From Opisthorchis felineus (taxonomy: Eukaryota > Platyhelminthes > Trematoda > Opisthorchiida > Opisthorchiidae): DNA of 64,000 nucleotides. The translations under genes were made by a program, and so were the position numbers. Shown in pieces: positions 48,050 through 60,499 of this stretch. The stretch covers positions 1 to 64,000 of the forward strand of contig SJOL01002124.1 of NCBI GenBank assembly GCA_004794785.1. Direction: 5' to 3'. Within the stretch, counting starts at the first letter, position 1; every line of letters begins with the position of its first letter. The notes beneath the pieces are model-generated. The model did no database searches and was not told the origin of the DNA. It worked only from the letters and a program-made list of their open reading frames with translations.

Positions 48050-51000
48050 CACTCTAAGATGCCTACACCTCCAAGCGCTCATTCAGACAACCTGAAAAGA
48101 AGCTGACAGCACGAACACCACTGACATCGATCAGCAGCCATTTCTTGGAATGTCTCCAGTCAAGCGCAGGAAGGTCATTGGGGCCCCATATTGAAAGGCG
48201 TGCCACACCGACGACACCAAAACTCTTCGTAATTCTTTCACACGCTCCTGCTAAGTCATACGTTGTCCACCTCCCGGTTTGCGCCAATCCGATTGATGCA
48301 CAAAGAACAACACTGGTCTTGGTAGATAGTGTTTCGGCATGGGCAGCACATGGTCGAGCCACCGCAGTTGATCGTGCTGGATGTTTTCTGCGACTGAAGT
48401 ACCTACTGCACAACCAAATACATATTTCACAATTGCCTCGTTACGAATTCGTTGGTGCCACCGGACACCAGAAACGCTTCTGGGACACCAGTGGCAAAAA
48501 AACTAGACGCTTCACATCATCTGTCTGCAGAGGCCATGTCTCGCAGCTATACAACAATACAGCCATTGCTGTGGCATGGTACACACTACCCTTCAGACCC
48601 AGTGATATGCCTTTTTTACGCCACAAGTGACACAAATTAGCAAACGTGATTCGGGCTTTTGAGATTCGTGCGCTGAATTCAGCAGACACACTTCCGCCAA
48701 GGCTAATACAACTACCGAGCTATTTAGAATTCTCCACAATCTCCAGTGTTTCTCCCTGATTTGTAATGGACATAAAACAGCACGTTCTCGTTTCATTTCA
48801 GTTCAGGTTTTAAGCTCGCAAACCGAATGCAGTTGTTTCAGCTGCTATAGCTTCGTTTACCGAGGTTAAGCATAACGGGAAATCAGGACGATGCGTTGGA
48901 AACGATGGCCCAATCATTTGATGACGATAAATGGCCCCGTTTGTCCGGTATGGCAGAGATTGAGAGTCATAGAGTGAAGCCGCTAGCTTTGATGCAAGAC
49001 TGCCATTGGTTGCGTGATACGGCTCTATCTACCAGGATCACTAACCATTGGTTTATCTCATCACATGGTACCCATCGGGTAAAGAACGTTCTGAGACATG
49101 AGTTTGAACTTTGAAGGTTCGAAGCGCATGCCGAAAGATGGTAGGGTAGTAGTCAGTTTAGTCAGCGGTGCTTGCGTTTGCGTTGATCTTCAAAGACAGG
49201 GACGATGTCGTCTGCGTACTCCAGGATTGACATGGTTTTCCCCAACAGTTTTATGAACACTAGGATTTTTAAGACCCTCCCGCGTTTGTATCATTACTCC
49301 ATCGATCACGAATTCGAACAAAAATGAAAAAGAACGGAAAAAATGAACATCCTTGCCGTACACCACGTCTAGCAGGGAGGCTTTCAAGGAGTTCTCCACT
49401 CATTCTCGCGCGCCAGAAGTAGGTAATTCTAAGGATGAGATTATGTTCAAAAACGTCTGGGCTATCCCCTGTATAGCAAGTGTAGCTAGGAGCACTGGCC
49501 AGTGGACAAGGCCGAAGGCACCCTTGAAGTCCAGGAACACTAAGATTGTGGGTCATCTGCAGATGGGGTTGCTCTAACACCTGACGGAGTGTGAAGGTGT
49601 GGTTGATGCAGCCTGTATCCGGTCGAAACCCCGCCTGATGCTCGTGGGCGAGGGGTCGCTTGCCGCCATAAGACGATGAAGAATCAGTGGCACAAGAAGC
49701 CTTGTTACAACGGGAGCCAAACTGACACCATTGTGGTTACTACATTCACTGCGAGTACCCTTTTTGAAGATGGGCACTATTATTGACTCAGAAGTCATCT
49801 GGGTGGCAACTTTCTTCCAGATATATGCAAATAGGCTAGACAGGCACTAGTTGAGGAAGTAGCCATTTCCTTGAACAGAGCAAGTGGAGAATCGTCTGGA
49901 GCAGAAGCACGGTAACGAGTAAGTAGGGATATACACTAACTTTTATGAGACTCAACGGGGCTCCATGTTCACAGTCCACCTTTTTGATGAAGCCCGGCAT
50001 TCCAAGTTGGAGATAGCAGTTGGTCAGCTGGATTGTTGTTTGAAATACTGTGCCCAAATGTCCAAACGTTCTTTGCTGGATATCAGAAAGCTATTTTGGT
50101 CCATAGTAGTTTCGCTAACAAGAGACTTCCGAGGACCAGTCGAACGAATCAAGTGGAACAGTCTGCAGGTATTCCCAGCATTTTTCACATCTTCCATTTC
50201 TTCGGCACTTCAGGTCTACCAAGCTTCTCGGTCTGCACGGACACTCAGTTTCACCTGGCATCCGGAGATTCATCAGGTTGAGTTGTAGTTTCGGCCAGGA
50301 GGAATTCGTTGCTGAGCCTACAGTATAGCCACGATCCTATCGGAGATCCAATGTTTGGATTAGGTTGACTGTGTTGTACCGCAGACGGAAATCCCGGCTT
50401 TGAGTAGTATTTTGGATATCTGTTTTCGGTGGCCATTAGCATCTGATATCGGACCATCCGGAGGCGTTGAAGGAGCCGGCTCCGACAGGTTCGTTTACTT
50501 TCAGGGGCCTCCAGCTTCTCAATGGCTGCACGATGTGTGCGCGCTTTGTGTAAACATGAAAAGTGCAAAGAAAAGCACCAGCATACAAGTGCATGGTCGT
50601 ATTCCACGCTGGAATTCCAGAAGCAGCAGCAGACAGTGATCGACCTCCGCCACCGGAAACTGATAGCAGTCTGGTCTATTTGGATTGAGGACTGTTTCAT
50701 TGGTAGTCACCACAATGTCAAGTAATTTTTGCTGTCCCCGAAATAAGTACTACAAAGGAAGTCTGTGATCGACATGAAGAAGGCGCTCTCCATTGCCTTT
50801 GCGTCTCGTACACAACTCAAGAAGACCACCCAGTTGGACTTAGCAGGGCGTAGCGTACCTGCCTGAGCGTTCATGTCACCGGCAACCAAAAAAGATGTCT
50901 GAGCTTTTGGCCCGTTGTAAAGGAGCACCTAAAACGCCATAAAAGCCGTCCTTGGTAGATCCAGAGCTACCATCCGCTGAGGCGTGAGCAGGCACGATAA

Positions 51001-51400
51001 AGTGCGCAATGGACCTCACTTTCTCAAGATTCTTCCACAGACTTTGCACAGAGGCGACTATCAAAGGGGATCCAGTGAAGCAGAGACCCTTCTGCTCGAT
51101 CGCTTAATGCAATACGCTAGCCGGCATATCTAGCAGCAGCGGCCTCTGCATCACTAGTGGCATCACCACATCACCAGCCGGAACCTGGAAGAGATTGAGG
51201 AGCAGTCAGTTAAGTTACTGCACTTGCGTCCTCTATCCTTGTTTCTGATAAACAGCATACAGCAGTGCAGAGGGGATCCAGCGTACGAGCTACAGCCACT
51301 TGTTGTCCCGCTTACTTCAGTGTACAAACATTAAAGGTTTGAAAACAGACTTCGAAGGGTTTAAGGTCGTTGCCGAAGTCGGACTCACAGAAACTGCAGC
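48050..51400 (-). mobile_element. Nearly full-length RTE-like LINE ORF2 (endonuclease plus RT), inactivated
   Basis: Read from 51.4 kb downward. An APE-type endonuclease is indicated by CCLSETRIEDASAV (about 51280), ADGSSGSTKDGFYGVL (about 50970), VAGDMNAQAG (about 50870, the GDxN catalytic box) and EYDHALVC (about 50600). The reverse transcriptase follows with FKKGTRSECSNHNGVSLAPV (about 49740), RRGVRQGC (about 49390), LEYADDIV with an intact YADD at 49201-49221, and PSFGMRFEPSKFKLM (about 49130). The C-terminal part is FANLCHLWRKKGISLGLKG and CETWPLQTDDVKRL (about 48650-48530), ending VGVARLSIWGP (about 48200). The order and length match a complete ORF2 of the fluke RTE type. Many frameshifts and stops, plus an inserted segment around 48790-49090, make it non-functional. 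Confidence 0.8.
48815..48975 (+). repeat. Unnamed dispersed repeat piece shared with 15610-15760
   Basis: The core cagctgctatagcttcgttt, flanked by agctcgcaaaccg and tgacgataaatgg, parallels the 15.6 kb copy. It interrupts the RTE ORF2 between the PSFGMRF and FANLCHLW regions, so it is probably an insertion. Confidence 0.35.
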
Positions 51401-52011
51401 CAAGTATGATGCATGGCAAGCACAGCGGCCAGTCCTAGTTCTGGGATCTTCGGAGAGAGTAGTCTAATTGGGTTGGAGTAACATAGAGGATGGAACACAC
51501 GAAAGTGCAAGAAGGGAGGCATCAGCAGAAGCATATTTTTCTTTATCCGCCCCGCTGTATGCAGCAAGTAAGCCAACCAGGCTGGTGACACTACACGACA
51601 GCTGACTTTAATGGGAGTATATTCAGCTGTAAGTATGTTGGTTGTGTGTAGGCTGGGATTCTGCCAGGGCGTCCAGAAGTAGACAGGAGGACGATTAGGG
51701 TCGTCGACCAAAGCCTTTGGCTCAAAAGCCTGGCCGCTAGGCAGCGGTGTTTGACGAGAAGTGCAAGTGTGTAGAACACGTCGCCAAACAGACTCCAACC
51801 CCCAGCCAGGAGATTGTGTTGGTCAGACCTCCAACCAGTGACCAGCCCGGTTTTCTTCTCTGGGACGCTACCCCCGGCGGATAAACCCATGCAGTTGCAG
51901 CGGTCATAATAAAATAGGAACAATACTTTATGGGAAATCATTTCAAGGCTGTCAAGTTGTCAGTACCGTTCATATACAATAAACAACATGAAAAACTTTA
52001 AGAACAATAAA
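51401..52011. other. Possible 5' UTR of the antisense RTE element
   Basis: Open minus-strand frames up to 137 codons (51385-51798) have no recognised motif. Their position upstream of the endonuclease suggests the element's 5' untranslated region. Confidence 0.3.
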
Positions 52012-52109
52012 TTTGTGCGCCGGAGAATCCAGTATTTCCTCTCCCATTATGATATGGTGTACCATCCTGGTAAGAAAAATAATGAGGTTGTTGCGGTCTC
52101 TTGCAGTTT
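52012..52109 (+). mobile_element. Possible LTR-retrotransposon RNase H scrap
   Basis: A 30-codon frame reads FVRRRIQYFLSHYDMVYHPG and then KKNNEVVAVSCS. It resembles the end of the Gypsy-type RNase H, where a tyrosine-rich strand is followed by a PGK-N-VADALSR block. The key VADALSR is altered and no flanking protease, integrase or LTR is seen, so this is tentative. Confidence 0.3.
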
Positions 52110-55100
52110 TTGTGGACCTTTGTGGAAATAATTTGCTTTAAAAATCTACTTGTCTGTACGCTGTTTAGCCCTGTCGATTTGCGGTTAGGTTAGTTGGCTC
52201 TGTCAAGTTCATGACTTAACTGCCACTCAGCTGAACACAACCGCTTGGGAGAGGAAGTCTAACTTATTCCAAGAACCGCACGTTCACTCAAGCGTTGGAT
52301 TTACTGATTACTTGTGGCAAATTCCTCAGAGATCAAACCATTCAAATCATATTTTTCTGCCGAAGTATACGCATTGTGCACAACCACCGCTTTCTTGCGC
52401 TTGTACCAATGACGCAAATACACAACCGGCTTTCGTCGGGCTTACAAACCGGTAGCCTAATAGAGTAGCATTTTCGTCATACCGACCGTCAGACATCACT
52501 CAGACTGGACGTCATACCTCATTATGTAGTTCAATCATGTCATTCTTCCCTTTTTTGAGAGGAACTTAAAAAAACCAGCTAGGAAAATGGTTTAACTAAC
52601 TCGAGCATAAACGAAACTCGGTATTGAACTTGTCGGTAAATTCCACTGCACCAAAGAAGGTTCTTTACTAATCACCGATTACCTTGTGGGTCGTCTGTGG
52701 TAGTTAATAGACGGTAGAATGCTCGGTCAACGATATCAGTCTATCTTAATTACACAACCCAGTATACTCACTTCAGAAGAGTGACTGAATTCCTCTGAAG
52801 GATTGCATTCCCGTCTCTATAAATCCGTGACCGATTCCCTGAGGCATTTTCACTTGTCTTTAACTTGATAGCTTATGATATTTTGAGCCATGGGACTTCA
52901 TTTTTCATTCCGTTGGAACAATAGTGTCCTTACTCCAAACTGTGTCTTCGTTCTTCGCAGTTCCAACCGTCTTCAAATGAGCTTCCTTATGCTACCAAAT
53001 CAGGGGTTTCACGGTGTAGCAGCGAAGATAGGGAATCCCGAGTAACATCCAATTAGCTCACGGTGCACCTCAAAATACGTTGTTTCTAAGTGGTATCCCT
53101 TTATTGGATGGCTACTTTACGCCATTACCGAATGAACCAGAAAAAATACGACACAGACCAACAGTCTGGCGATTTTGGCTCTATCACTCTTCAGCATGGA
53201 CTGGTTCTTTGACAATTACCGGTTGTTCTGTAGTTCTGGTATTTGACCCCTTAGAGGTGGTTTTGAACAAAGCGCGTTGTCAAGTTCAGTGTCAAGGTCA
53301 TGGTAGTCATATCGAAAGTACCGGGAAGAGCAACATAATTATCGCCTAAAGCCCACAAAGCAGTTCCGTCAAGGGAAATTAGTAATTATTAATAGTGTTT
53401 GTTTTTTAATGAAAAAGCAAATGGTACTGCCATATGGAGTCTAATACTATGATTGCCCTAACTTAGGACCAGGTTGGAATCCTCCGGAGTTTTGAAATGG
53501 TCTCATAATTTGCAAGCCATAAAACTGCATTGCTCCCTCAAAGAGCATACACCCCCGAGATTAATGAAGACTGTGCTCTGCTTGGAATGCGCGCACTCTA
53601 GGCTTCTAACACTATGGCCAACTTGTCACACTCCAGTGTTACAGTGGTCATGGGAGTTCTGTTGGTTTGGAATGATACTCGGTAACAGCTACAATGAAGA
53701 GAAAATTGCATCAAACGTTTTTCGTATCAGTGATCTGATTTCAGACAGGTGGCGGCATTTACTTTGGTTGTTACTTGTTGTAGGATTATCAGGTGCGGGG
53801 ATGAGTGAAAAGTGTCCAGTGTATTCTACAGATGCCGTCCGGTGCCGCCTCGTCTTCACTCTTTCTGAAGCTAACGACTTTCGAGTTCCATTGTTAAAAA
53901 ATAGGATCCTTATATTTGACAGGTTTTCTCACATGGCTTTAACTGATACCAAAACTGTCGGCTATAGAGCCAGCTGTTTGTTCATTGTTTCTAGTGCGGT
54001 CACTTCAAGCATGAGTGACGTATGAATCAACGGGGAAACTGGCCAGTCATCTCCACATATGTTAGTGTGGACAGAACTTTGCTGCAGTGGTCCTCTTCAT
54101 CCTGAACTTACTGGAACTGCGTTGCCGTCACGCGACACCGCAAGTTGCGTTGGATGGATATAAGCAAAAGTGACTGAGTGTGTGGCTTGCGGAGCAAGCA
54201 ACCACTGTTTTGTGTTAGAAGCTGGGGTGTTCGTGCAAATGCCTATTTTTCCGGGTTAGCTGCATTCTTATTGGATGCTGTTGTCATGGGATCAAAAAAT
54301 TGGAGCACGGGGTAATTCCGCTTTCTACTCTTCTTGAGATTACTCTTTGTTTGGAGCATCCCTCCTTGGGGACAGTACTTTAATTTAAGATAGACTCAAA
54401 ATTCTTGTTAAGATCACTTACTGGGCTATCTGTACGGCTTTTGTAATTCTTTAAAGTCAACCATTAAGCCGAGGAATTCGAGAACATACCTCATGACTCG
54501 GGAATTAAAAGAACCAGACGTGGTTGGTATTAGGCATTCGTGAGTGAAGAGAGAGGAATTTACCTAATTGCCTGATTGTACTGCATCCAGGATATGGATT
54601 TCACGTTGACGCAGGAATACCTATGACTATGTGATCTCATCCGTACGACGCAGTTTGTTTCGTCATCGTCGTTCACGTGAGTCAACAGTGAAGCCCCTAC
54701 AGTGACAGCACAACCTTCCAAAACAGGTACGTGATTCTTCTCAGAGTAAGGTGCTTCAGACCTGCTAACAGTGGTTTTGAAAGAGCAGCGGTAGATGTGG
54801 AGTAGCTAAATGAGGAGGGTGAACTTGATACTAAGCCTCTTATCATCTTTGCCGTTCCCATCGATCGTTTTTGCAAGTACAAATGGATGAATGGCTGTCA
54901 CCTCATTGGGTTGGTGCTTAGCCGGCCCTTCACCAGAATAGTGGAAATTAATGGTACCGAAATGAATGCCTCCATGTGGTTGTTTTCTAGCAACCGTCAG
55001 CTGTGGGATACGGAGACTCCAGTCTGTATCCGCTAGTCCTGTGTAGTCGCGATGGGAGCTGGATGAGTCAACTCACCTGCGTTGCACATCCGTCTTTCCA

Positions 55101-56177
55101 CAGAAGTCCACTTACAACAGCTCTGTGACAAACTAAACGCCATAATCAAACAATCGTTCCGAAGAAAGGATTTGATAATCAGTCTCATGACCCCCAGGGA
55201 TTTTTAAAGTGCATGTTTATAAGAAGAAAATGGGTAGGCAGTATTGGTAGAAAGGACAGGAGAATGTAAATGAAGTTGTAGATGGATTATTGATCCAGGT
55301 GGTACATTGTAGAAGGGTTCAGCGAATCATGGTAAACCGTCTTACCAATGTAAACTGGAGTTGACTATATGTACACGGTCTGTGGGCTAGGAGTGGTAAT
55401 CGAAATAAGGACACACACTAGTCCCCCCTGAAGAGCGAATCCCTCCTCGAATTGGAAGAACTTTTCAAATCCAAGACTGCTTACTAAAGAAACCTTAAGA
55501 GTGACCCCCGAGTAGCGAAAACCGATTTAGGACTAACGCTCTATAAGGAGCTCTAATTTCATTGACATTACTGTGAAATAATAGGACTAGCATGCGTGAC
55601 TAATAAAGCTAGCACACTGACCATGGATCAGCCAGAGCCCTGAGCCAACAGTCCACACCCAGGCTTGTCTTTTTGTCCGTACAACAAATACTTTTTATTT
55701 TTATTTTAATTTCTGAAATTCCTGCAAATCATTGGTCGAGACGTTGTTAACAAGTGATCTTTCGATGAGATAGAAATGGCTGCCGAGATCGAATAAATGG
55801 CTGAATATGGAATCACGCTGCACCACTAGCCTTGATATTAACAGATCTAGTCAGCTAGGGGAGGTAAAGAGGATTCCCCCCTGTCGTGTTTGCCGAAACA
55901 CCTAAACGCTGGTAATGGGGTCGTGCAGTGACCCCGGCCGGAACGCTGTTAATACACCTAGTCGAACAGGGGAGGTAGAACTCGTGGCATCGCTGCAAAG
56001 GCAGAGCTGACCATTGGCCGGGATGTCTGGAACCACACACACCATGGTGTAAAAGTAAGTGGTTGTGGCCTGGATCCAAGTGTCAGGGGTGGCTAAAATT
56101 GCTTGTTTTTAGGTCATGTCTGTTCACTGGTAATGGCGAACTTGACGCAAGCCTGAAGAGCTAATGTATCATTTCAG
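52110..56177. other. No firm gene; one long unrecognised ORF and a repeat-like block
   Basis: 53474-54025 is open for 183 codons but has no motif, coding-like composition or splice support. 55860-56080 contains two similar halves around ctagtcagctaggggaggta and ctagtcgaacaggggaggta and looks like a dispersed repeat. Nothing else is recognised. Confidence 0.3.
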
Positions 56178-56238
56178 TGGTCATTGTGGCAGACCGGATG
56201 ACATTCAATCCATCAGTGGTAGGCAGATCATGCACAAG
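56178..56238 (+). CDS. Candidate 61-nt internal exon
   Basis: The acceptor is ctaatgtatcatttcag and the donor CACAAG/GTAAATATG. Only one of three frames is open: one nucleotide (T), then GHCGRPDDIQSISGRQIMHK. It would need two spare nucleotides upstream and ends in phase 0. No neighbouring partner exon was found except the phase-0-compatible micro-exon at 60431. The function is unknown. Confidence 0.3.
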
Positions 56239-57159
56239 GTAAATATGTCATTTGAAAAAAAATAAACCTTCTGTGGAACCACCAAGAAGCCCATCCACGA
56301 AAACCGCTTGCAAGAAATCCTCGTCAAGGGGGGGAAGAATGTTGACGCTTGAACCAATTCTAAGTGCGAAATTGTCGAATGCCACAGAAATTCTGCCTGG
56401 CGCTAGAAAAAGGCCAATTCATTCCACAATCAGCCCAAGCACCCAGTCGAACGCAGCTGTCACGAAAGAACTGCTAGTGACAATAAAGTTTTAAAGGCTC
56501 GGTTGAGTACAGTCAGCCGGCTTGATCAGATTTCATTCGTTTGGTAAGAGTATGAACTGGCGGAAATATTCTCTCTTGATGAAACTGGCTCATTTTTCCG
56601 CGCAAAGCCTACAAGAAGTCTTGTTCGAAAGGACGAACTATACATAAACACAAGACAAACGGATTAGCGGATTGCTGTTTTACAGTGACGTTGAAAAACC
56701 ATGACCGTCCTTGATTTTATAAATACAGTAGGACAAGTTACTTCAACAAGAAGAATGCAGCCAAGCTACATACACAGTTTGAATCCTGTAAGAAAGCATG
56801 AATAACGAGAACTGTTGGGGAGTCAGCTTTATTAACTCAGTAGTAGTATGACTCAACGGAAGAGAAGGGTTGTAGTGTTGCTAAACATGCTGCATTACAA
56901 ATCCATCCATTCGGCTCCACAATGCTAAGATGACATTTCTACCTACAGAGAGAGTCTGTTGATGCAGTAATCATTCAGTTCCTGGAAATGGATACCGGAG
57001 ATAACCTCCACTACAGGTCTTGCTGAGCAGCTCCAATTCGAAATCTACCGTCCCCGGAGGTAGGCGATTCACTCTGTTGTCGGGAAAAGACCACCCAACC
57101 TACAGAAACCTCATGTGGTACGCCAGTACACCCCCCTGGATTGGGATGTCGGTCTCTCA

Positions 57160-59440
57160 TCCGTCAACCAAACATTAATGTACACAACCCAAAGAAGCCT
57201 TGCCACTCTTCCCGCAAGTCCAAAGCCTCATTTCGCAACGTCCGTAGTTAAGATAGCAACGTTGACTCAGTCAGTCACCTCTTATCATCTTCTGTTCCAT
57301 TCGATCTAGTCCAAAATGAGATACCGATTTTCGGCACCAAGGACCTCGCACACCTTCAAGATCCTAGTTACTCTTTACGCCACGGATTCCGTTATAAGCT
57401 TGTGTTTGTGTCTACACCCATTCCTCTCCCTCTGTATTTCCACTATCCTTCGCCGACTGTTATTCACCCGATTTTGGGTACTTTTGGCCTAAAGTAGCGC
57501 TCCGTCAAATTAGCACCTAATTTTATCGTATGTATCGGTCACCTAATGAAAGCAACAGCTCTCAACTTTTGAGTATCAAATGCGAGCACATCCTACAATC
57601 TGACCCGGCTGCTGAACTTTTTACCCTCCGCGATTTCGTTGTTCACAACTCTGACTGGCTAACTCTCTTATCTCCCGTGGATGCATTTGGCTCTCGGGCA
57701 GAATTTTTTGCGATAAAGTCTTCATCCCAAATTATCTTTTCTCATGTGAATTCCGAGCCAAGCGCTCACTCCCTGCGGACACTAGACCGATCTAACTACC
57801 CATATATATATATATATATANNNNNNNNNNNNNNNNNNNNNNNNNNNNNNNNNNNNNNNNNNNNNNNNNNNNNNNNNNNNNNNNNNNNNNNNNNNNNNNN
57901 NNNNNNNNNNNNNATATATGTATATATATATATATATATTCACTTGACTCCAGCGCAATCATAGACTTTTCTGACCATTGTGTTATTACCTATTCTATTG
58001 CACTTCACATAGATCTGGTTTTTTAGCGCTACTGGTCCGCCGATTGGGACAGAATTCGAATATTCTTTGGCCCCTACCTCTGCGATTGCTGCATATACAG
58101 CGATCCTACGTCTTCCGCCTGGAATTTCAAAACTATCCTTAATGACAGGTCAAGCCAATTTATACAGCAAGCTTCAGAACCCGGTAAGCCGTCATCCACG
58201 GAATGGTTTACTAATGCTTGTCTATGTGGTGTTAGAATAGAGAACCAGGTTTATGAGCGTTCTCCTCTATCTTGGTCGGACCATAAGGTTGTTCGCAATT
58301 TCCTTACCACCGTCACCGACGAAGGCAAGAATCCGTCAATCACTCGCAAGGCCAATCAGCTGTCCGGTACAACCGCCAGAAGTCGATAATTCTGGAGTCT
58401 TTCAAAATCAACCTGTTGGAATTTCTGTCCTTTCCCCTACTCCTGACTTTATTTGAATCCTGAACTAGCTCCCCCAAGAGAAGGATGTAAGATTTCCCAA
58501 AATTTCACCACCCCCCCCCCCTTAATTCCGCCCCAGTCTTACCTACGGCTTCAAACCATCTATTTTTATCCACCATTTCAACTAAAGTAGTTCGGTAATG
58601 CATACTGTTGCCAAACATCTCTAAGTCTCCCGGCCGGGTGAAATTACCTCCATTTTTGTTCCGAACCTGTGTTCCAAAACTTGTTCCAATCGTATCTCGT
58701 CCCTTTCGTTTTTCCTGTTTTCTAGCATGAACAAGTTCCCATATACTTCCTTCTTCCAAGTATGGCTCCTTATCTGACGCGAACAACTATCGCTTCATCA
58801 CAGTTTACAGTTCTGAAGACAGGATTGGTCAAACGACTCCTGAATGATCTGGAAAATACCAGCCTACTGAACGTTCACCAATATGGGTTCGGGCACCATC
58901 GTTGTACTGGCAACATTAAGCTCTCTGTCCTGGATCCATTAGGTAAAACCGAACTGGTGTACTTTGATGTCTCGAAGGCTTTTGGTCGAGTATGATACGA
59001 TGACTTGAATGCATCCTGATTTGGTGAAGCAGATTGGAAATTTATTGATAAACCATTCGATTCACGTAGGGGCATGATGGCTGTCCACCCCAACCGATGT
59101 TCCCCGCCTCCTATCCTATTATTTCTAACTCCGATCCATCAGTCATCCACCAGCTCGCCTACTGGTATTCTCTTTTCAAACGATCCCAACTGGAGCTCAC
59201 CAGCGGAATCAATTAAGACCCGTGCCTCCAGACAGCTTGGTTTTCCTTTTCGCTCTCACCAATATTTCTTTTTTCCTGGCTGGTTCTCTTCTACAAGCCC
59301 AAAATCCGGTGCGCCACAGAACACGGGTGCCATATTTGTGGCAGTATTTGTGGGTAGCAAAAAAAGCAAGTGTTCTTCACCGGGTTGAGTTATTAGATGC
59401 TGTCGTTGAGTCCATAGCTTTTAAAACAGTGTTTTTCATT
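57160..59440 (+). mobile_element. CR1-like LINE, endonuclease to RT, fragmented
   Basis: About 57530-57790 reads MYRSPNESNSSQLLSIKC and DFVVHNSDWLTLLSPVDAFG, an APE-type endonuclease piece. After a (TA)n tract with 93 N, about 57945-58020 gives SLDSSAIIDFSDHCVITYSI, the SDH box of the endonuclease. About 58020-58400 continues in the linker with FWSLSKST. RT landmarks follow: SPGRVKLPPFLFRTCVP (about 58630-58680), HQYGFGHHRCTGN (58880) and LVYFDVSKAFGRV (58948-58989), the F-D box. The region to 59.44 kb is frame-scrambled and the catalytic YADD box is not identified. Multiple stops show it is dead. The start coordinate is approximate. Confidence 0.7.
57801..57945. repeat. (TA)n tract with a 93-N gap
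   Basis: An alternating AT run, interrupted by 93 N at 57821-57913 and resuming with one TG variant. It lies within the endonuclease region of the LINE, so it expanded after insertion or marks an unresolved assembly gap. Confidence 0.9.
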
Positions 59441-60078
59441 TAAAAACCCTAAATGTGGTTTCGGAGGACAGACCAACTTGACGGCGAAGACACCAAGTCT
59501 GGAACCACTTTTTAATCGGTCTAACAACTGAATGAATGCAAAACCTAGGTAATTTCTCACTCTACCCACGCATGTTTTGCTGGATGACTATTTAAGTTCC
59601 TTGGAACCCTCAGAGCGGAACAGAAATGGAGGGAAATTGCGAGTGAAGACGAAGTAGGAAGCGGTTAAAACACTGAGTACCGAATAGAACAAACTTTTAT
59701 GATTCGCTAAGTTGAAATACAGTCGACCGGTAAGCGCTTCCAGACGTGAACAACGCTGAATGAAAATTCAGCGCCGTAAGAAGCGAAACAAAAAAAAGTG
59801 GGCTGTTTTGGAAAATCGTTCAAATGAATGTTCTATCGCATGTATCAAATGACCTTATGCAATATCCTCATCAGCGTTACATTTCTGTTGTTTCTTCAAA
59901 AAAATCATTATGCTGTGCCAATTTTGGTCTGTGCTGGTGTCCATTAGGATTATTCGACAATCTCAAGCCGGTTCAGGACTGATCTTGTGAAGCGTCCTAA
60001 ACAAGCTAACGAATGTGTGAAAGTTGGCTGTCCGGGATGTCTACTAATTGCCCCGACAAATCAGCCATGGCTGTCAGA

Positions 60079-60262
60079 ATTTGGTGTTCAAGTCGGAAAT
60101 AAGGTTGACGAGAAATGTGGGACTACGCTTACTTGATGGAACCCAAGAAGGACGAAACCAGTAGTGGGGCATCAGAGAGTTTTCAGTAACCTTAGGAGTA
60201 GCTTGTTATATGAAACGAATACCGAACACGAGGCGGCCTTTCTGCAGCTAACTGAACTAAAA
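60079..60262 (+). repeat. Hammerhead-bearing repeat, copy E
   Basis: In ribozyme sense: aatttggtgttcaagtcgga, aaggttgacgag, the ribozyme, gagagttttcagtaacctta, ggagtagc, then gaacacgaggcggcc and gctaactgaac. Same block order as the other copies. Inverted relative to copy H (60500-60792), 240 bp away. Confidence 0.7.
60124..60172 (+). ncRNA. Degenerate type I hammerhead ribozyme, copy E
   Basis: It reads UUGAUGG (for CUGAUGA), a stem II of CCC with GGA around a CAAGAA-like loop, an intact CGAAAC, then ACCAGU and GUA/GUGGGG. The intact GAAAC box complements the intact CUGAUGA box of copies B and D, so a consensus ribozyme can be inferred from the family although no single copy keeps it whole. 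Confidence 0.55.
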
Positions 60263-60430
60263 ATACTGTAAAGGAGGGCTTACTAAAATGGTACTCAAGT
60301 GAGATTTAAACGATCCTGGGCTGAACATTTTTGTCATGTGTGTATGTCCATGTGTGAGTATTACTTTATTGGAATAATGAACTAAATACTCATGTTCTTT
60401 TGTTTGGCGGTTTTCATCGTTTGCTCCAGC

Positions 60431-60460
60431 GCTATGCGGCCACTAGCCACACGCGCAAGG
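60431..60460 (+). CDS. Candidate 30-nt micro-exon
   Basis: Bordered by ggcggttttcatcgtttgctccag and AAG/GTGAGTATAAG, both near-ideal. Its 30 nt would encode RYAATSHTRK in phase 0 and keep the frame in any phase without a stop except where neighbours dictate otherwise. It lies between two inverted hammerhead repeats. No gene partner is established; the 61-nt candidate at 56178 ends in a compatible phase. Confidence 0.3.
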
Positions 60461-60499
60461 TGAGTATAAGTTCAGCCTATTTCACTACTCAGCTCATAC

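Noticed and set aside
46625..48082. 485-codon minus-strand ORF of Leu-Thr-His-Ser repeats
   Set aside because: Produced solely by the uninterrupted 4-nt repeat; no start context or real protein content.
53474..54025. 183-codon plus-strand ORF
   Set aside because: No motif, no coding-like composition, no splice borders; plausible by chance in 64 kb.
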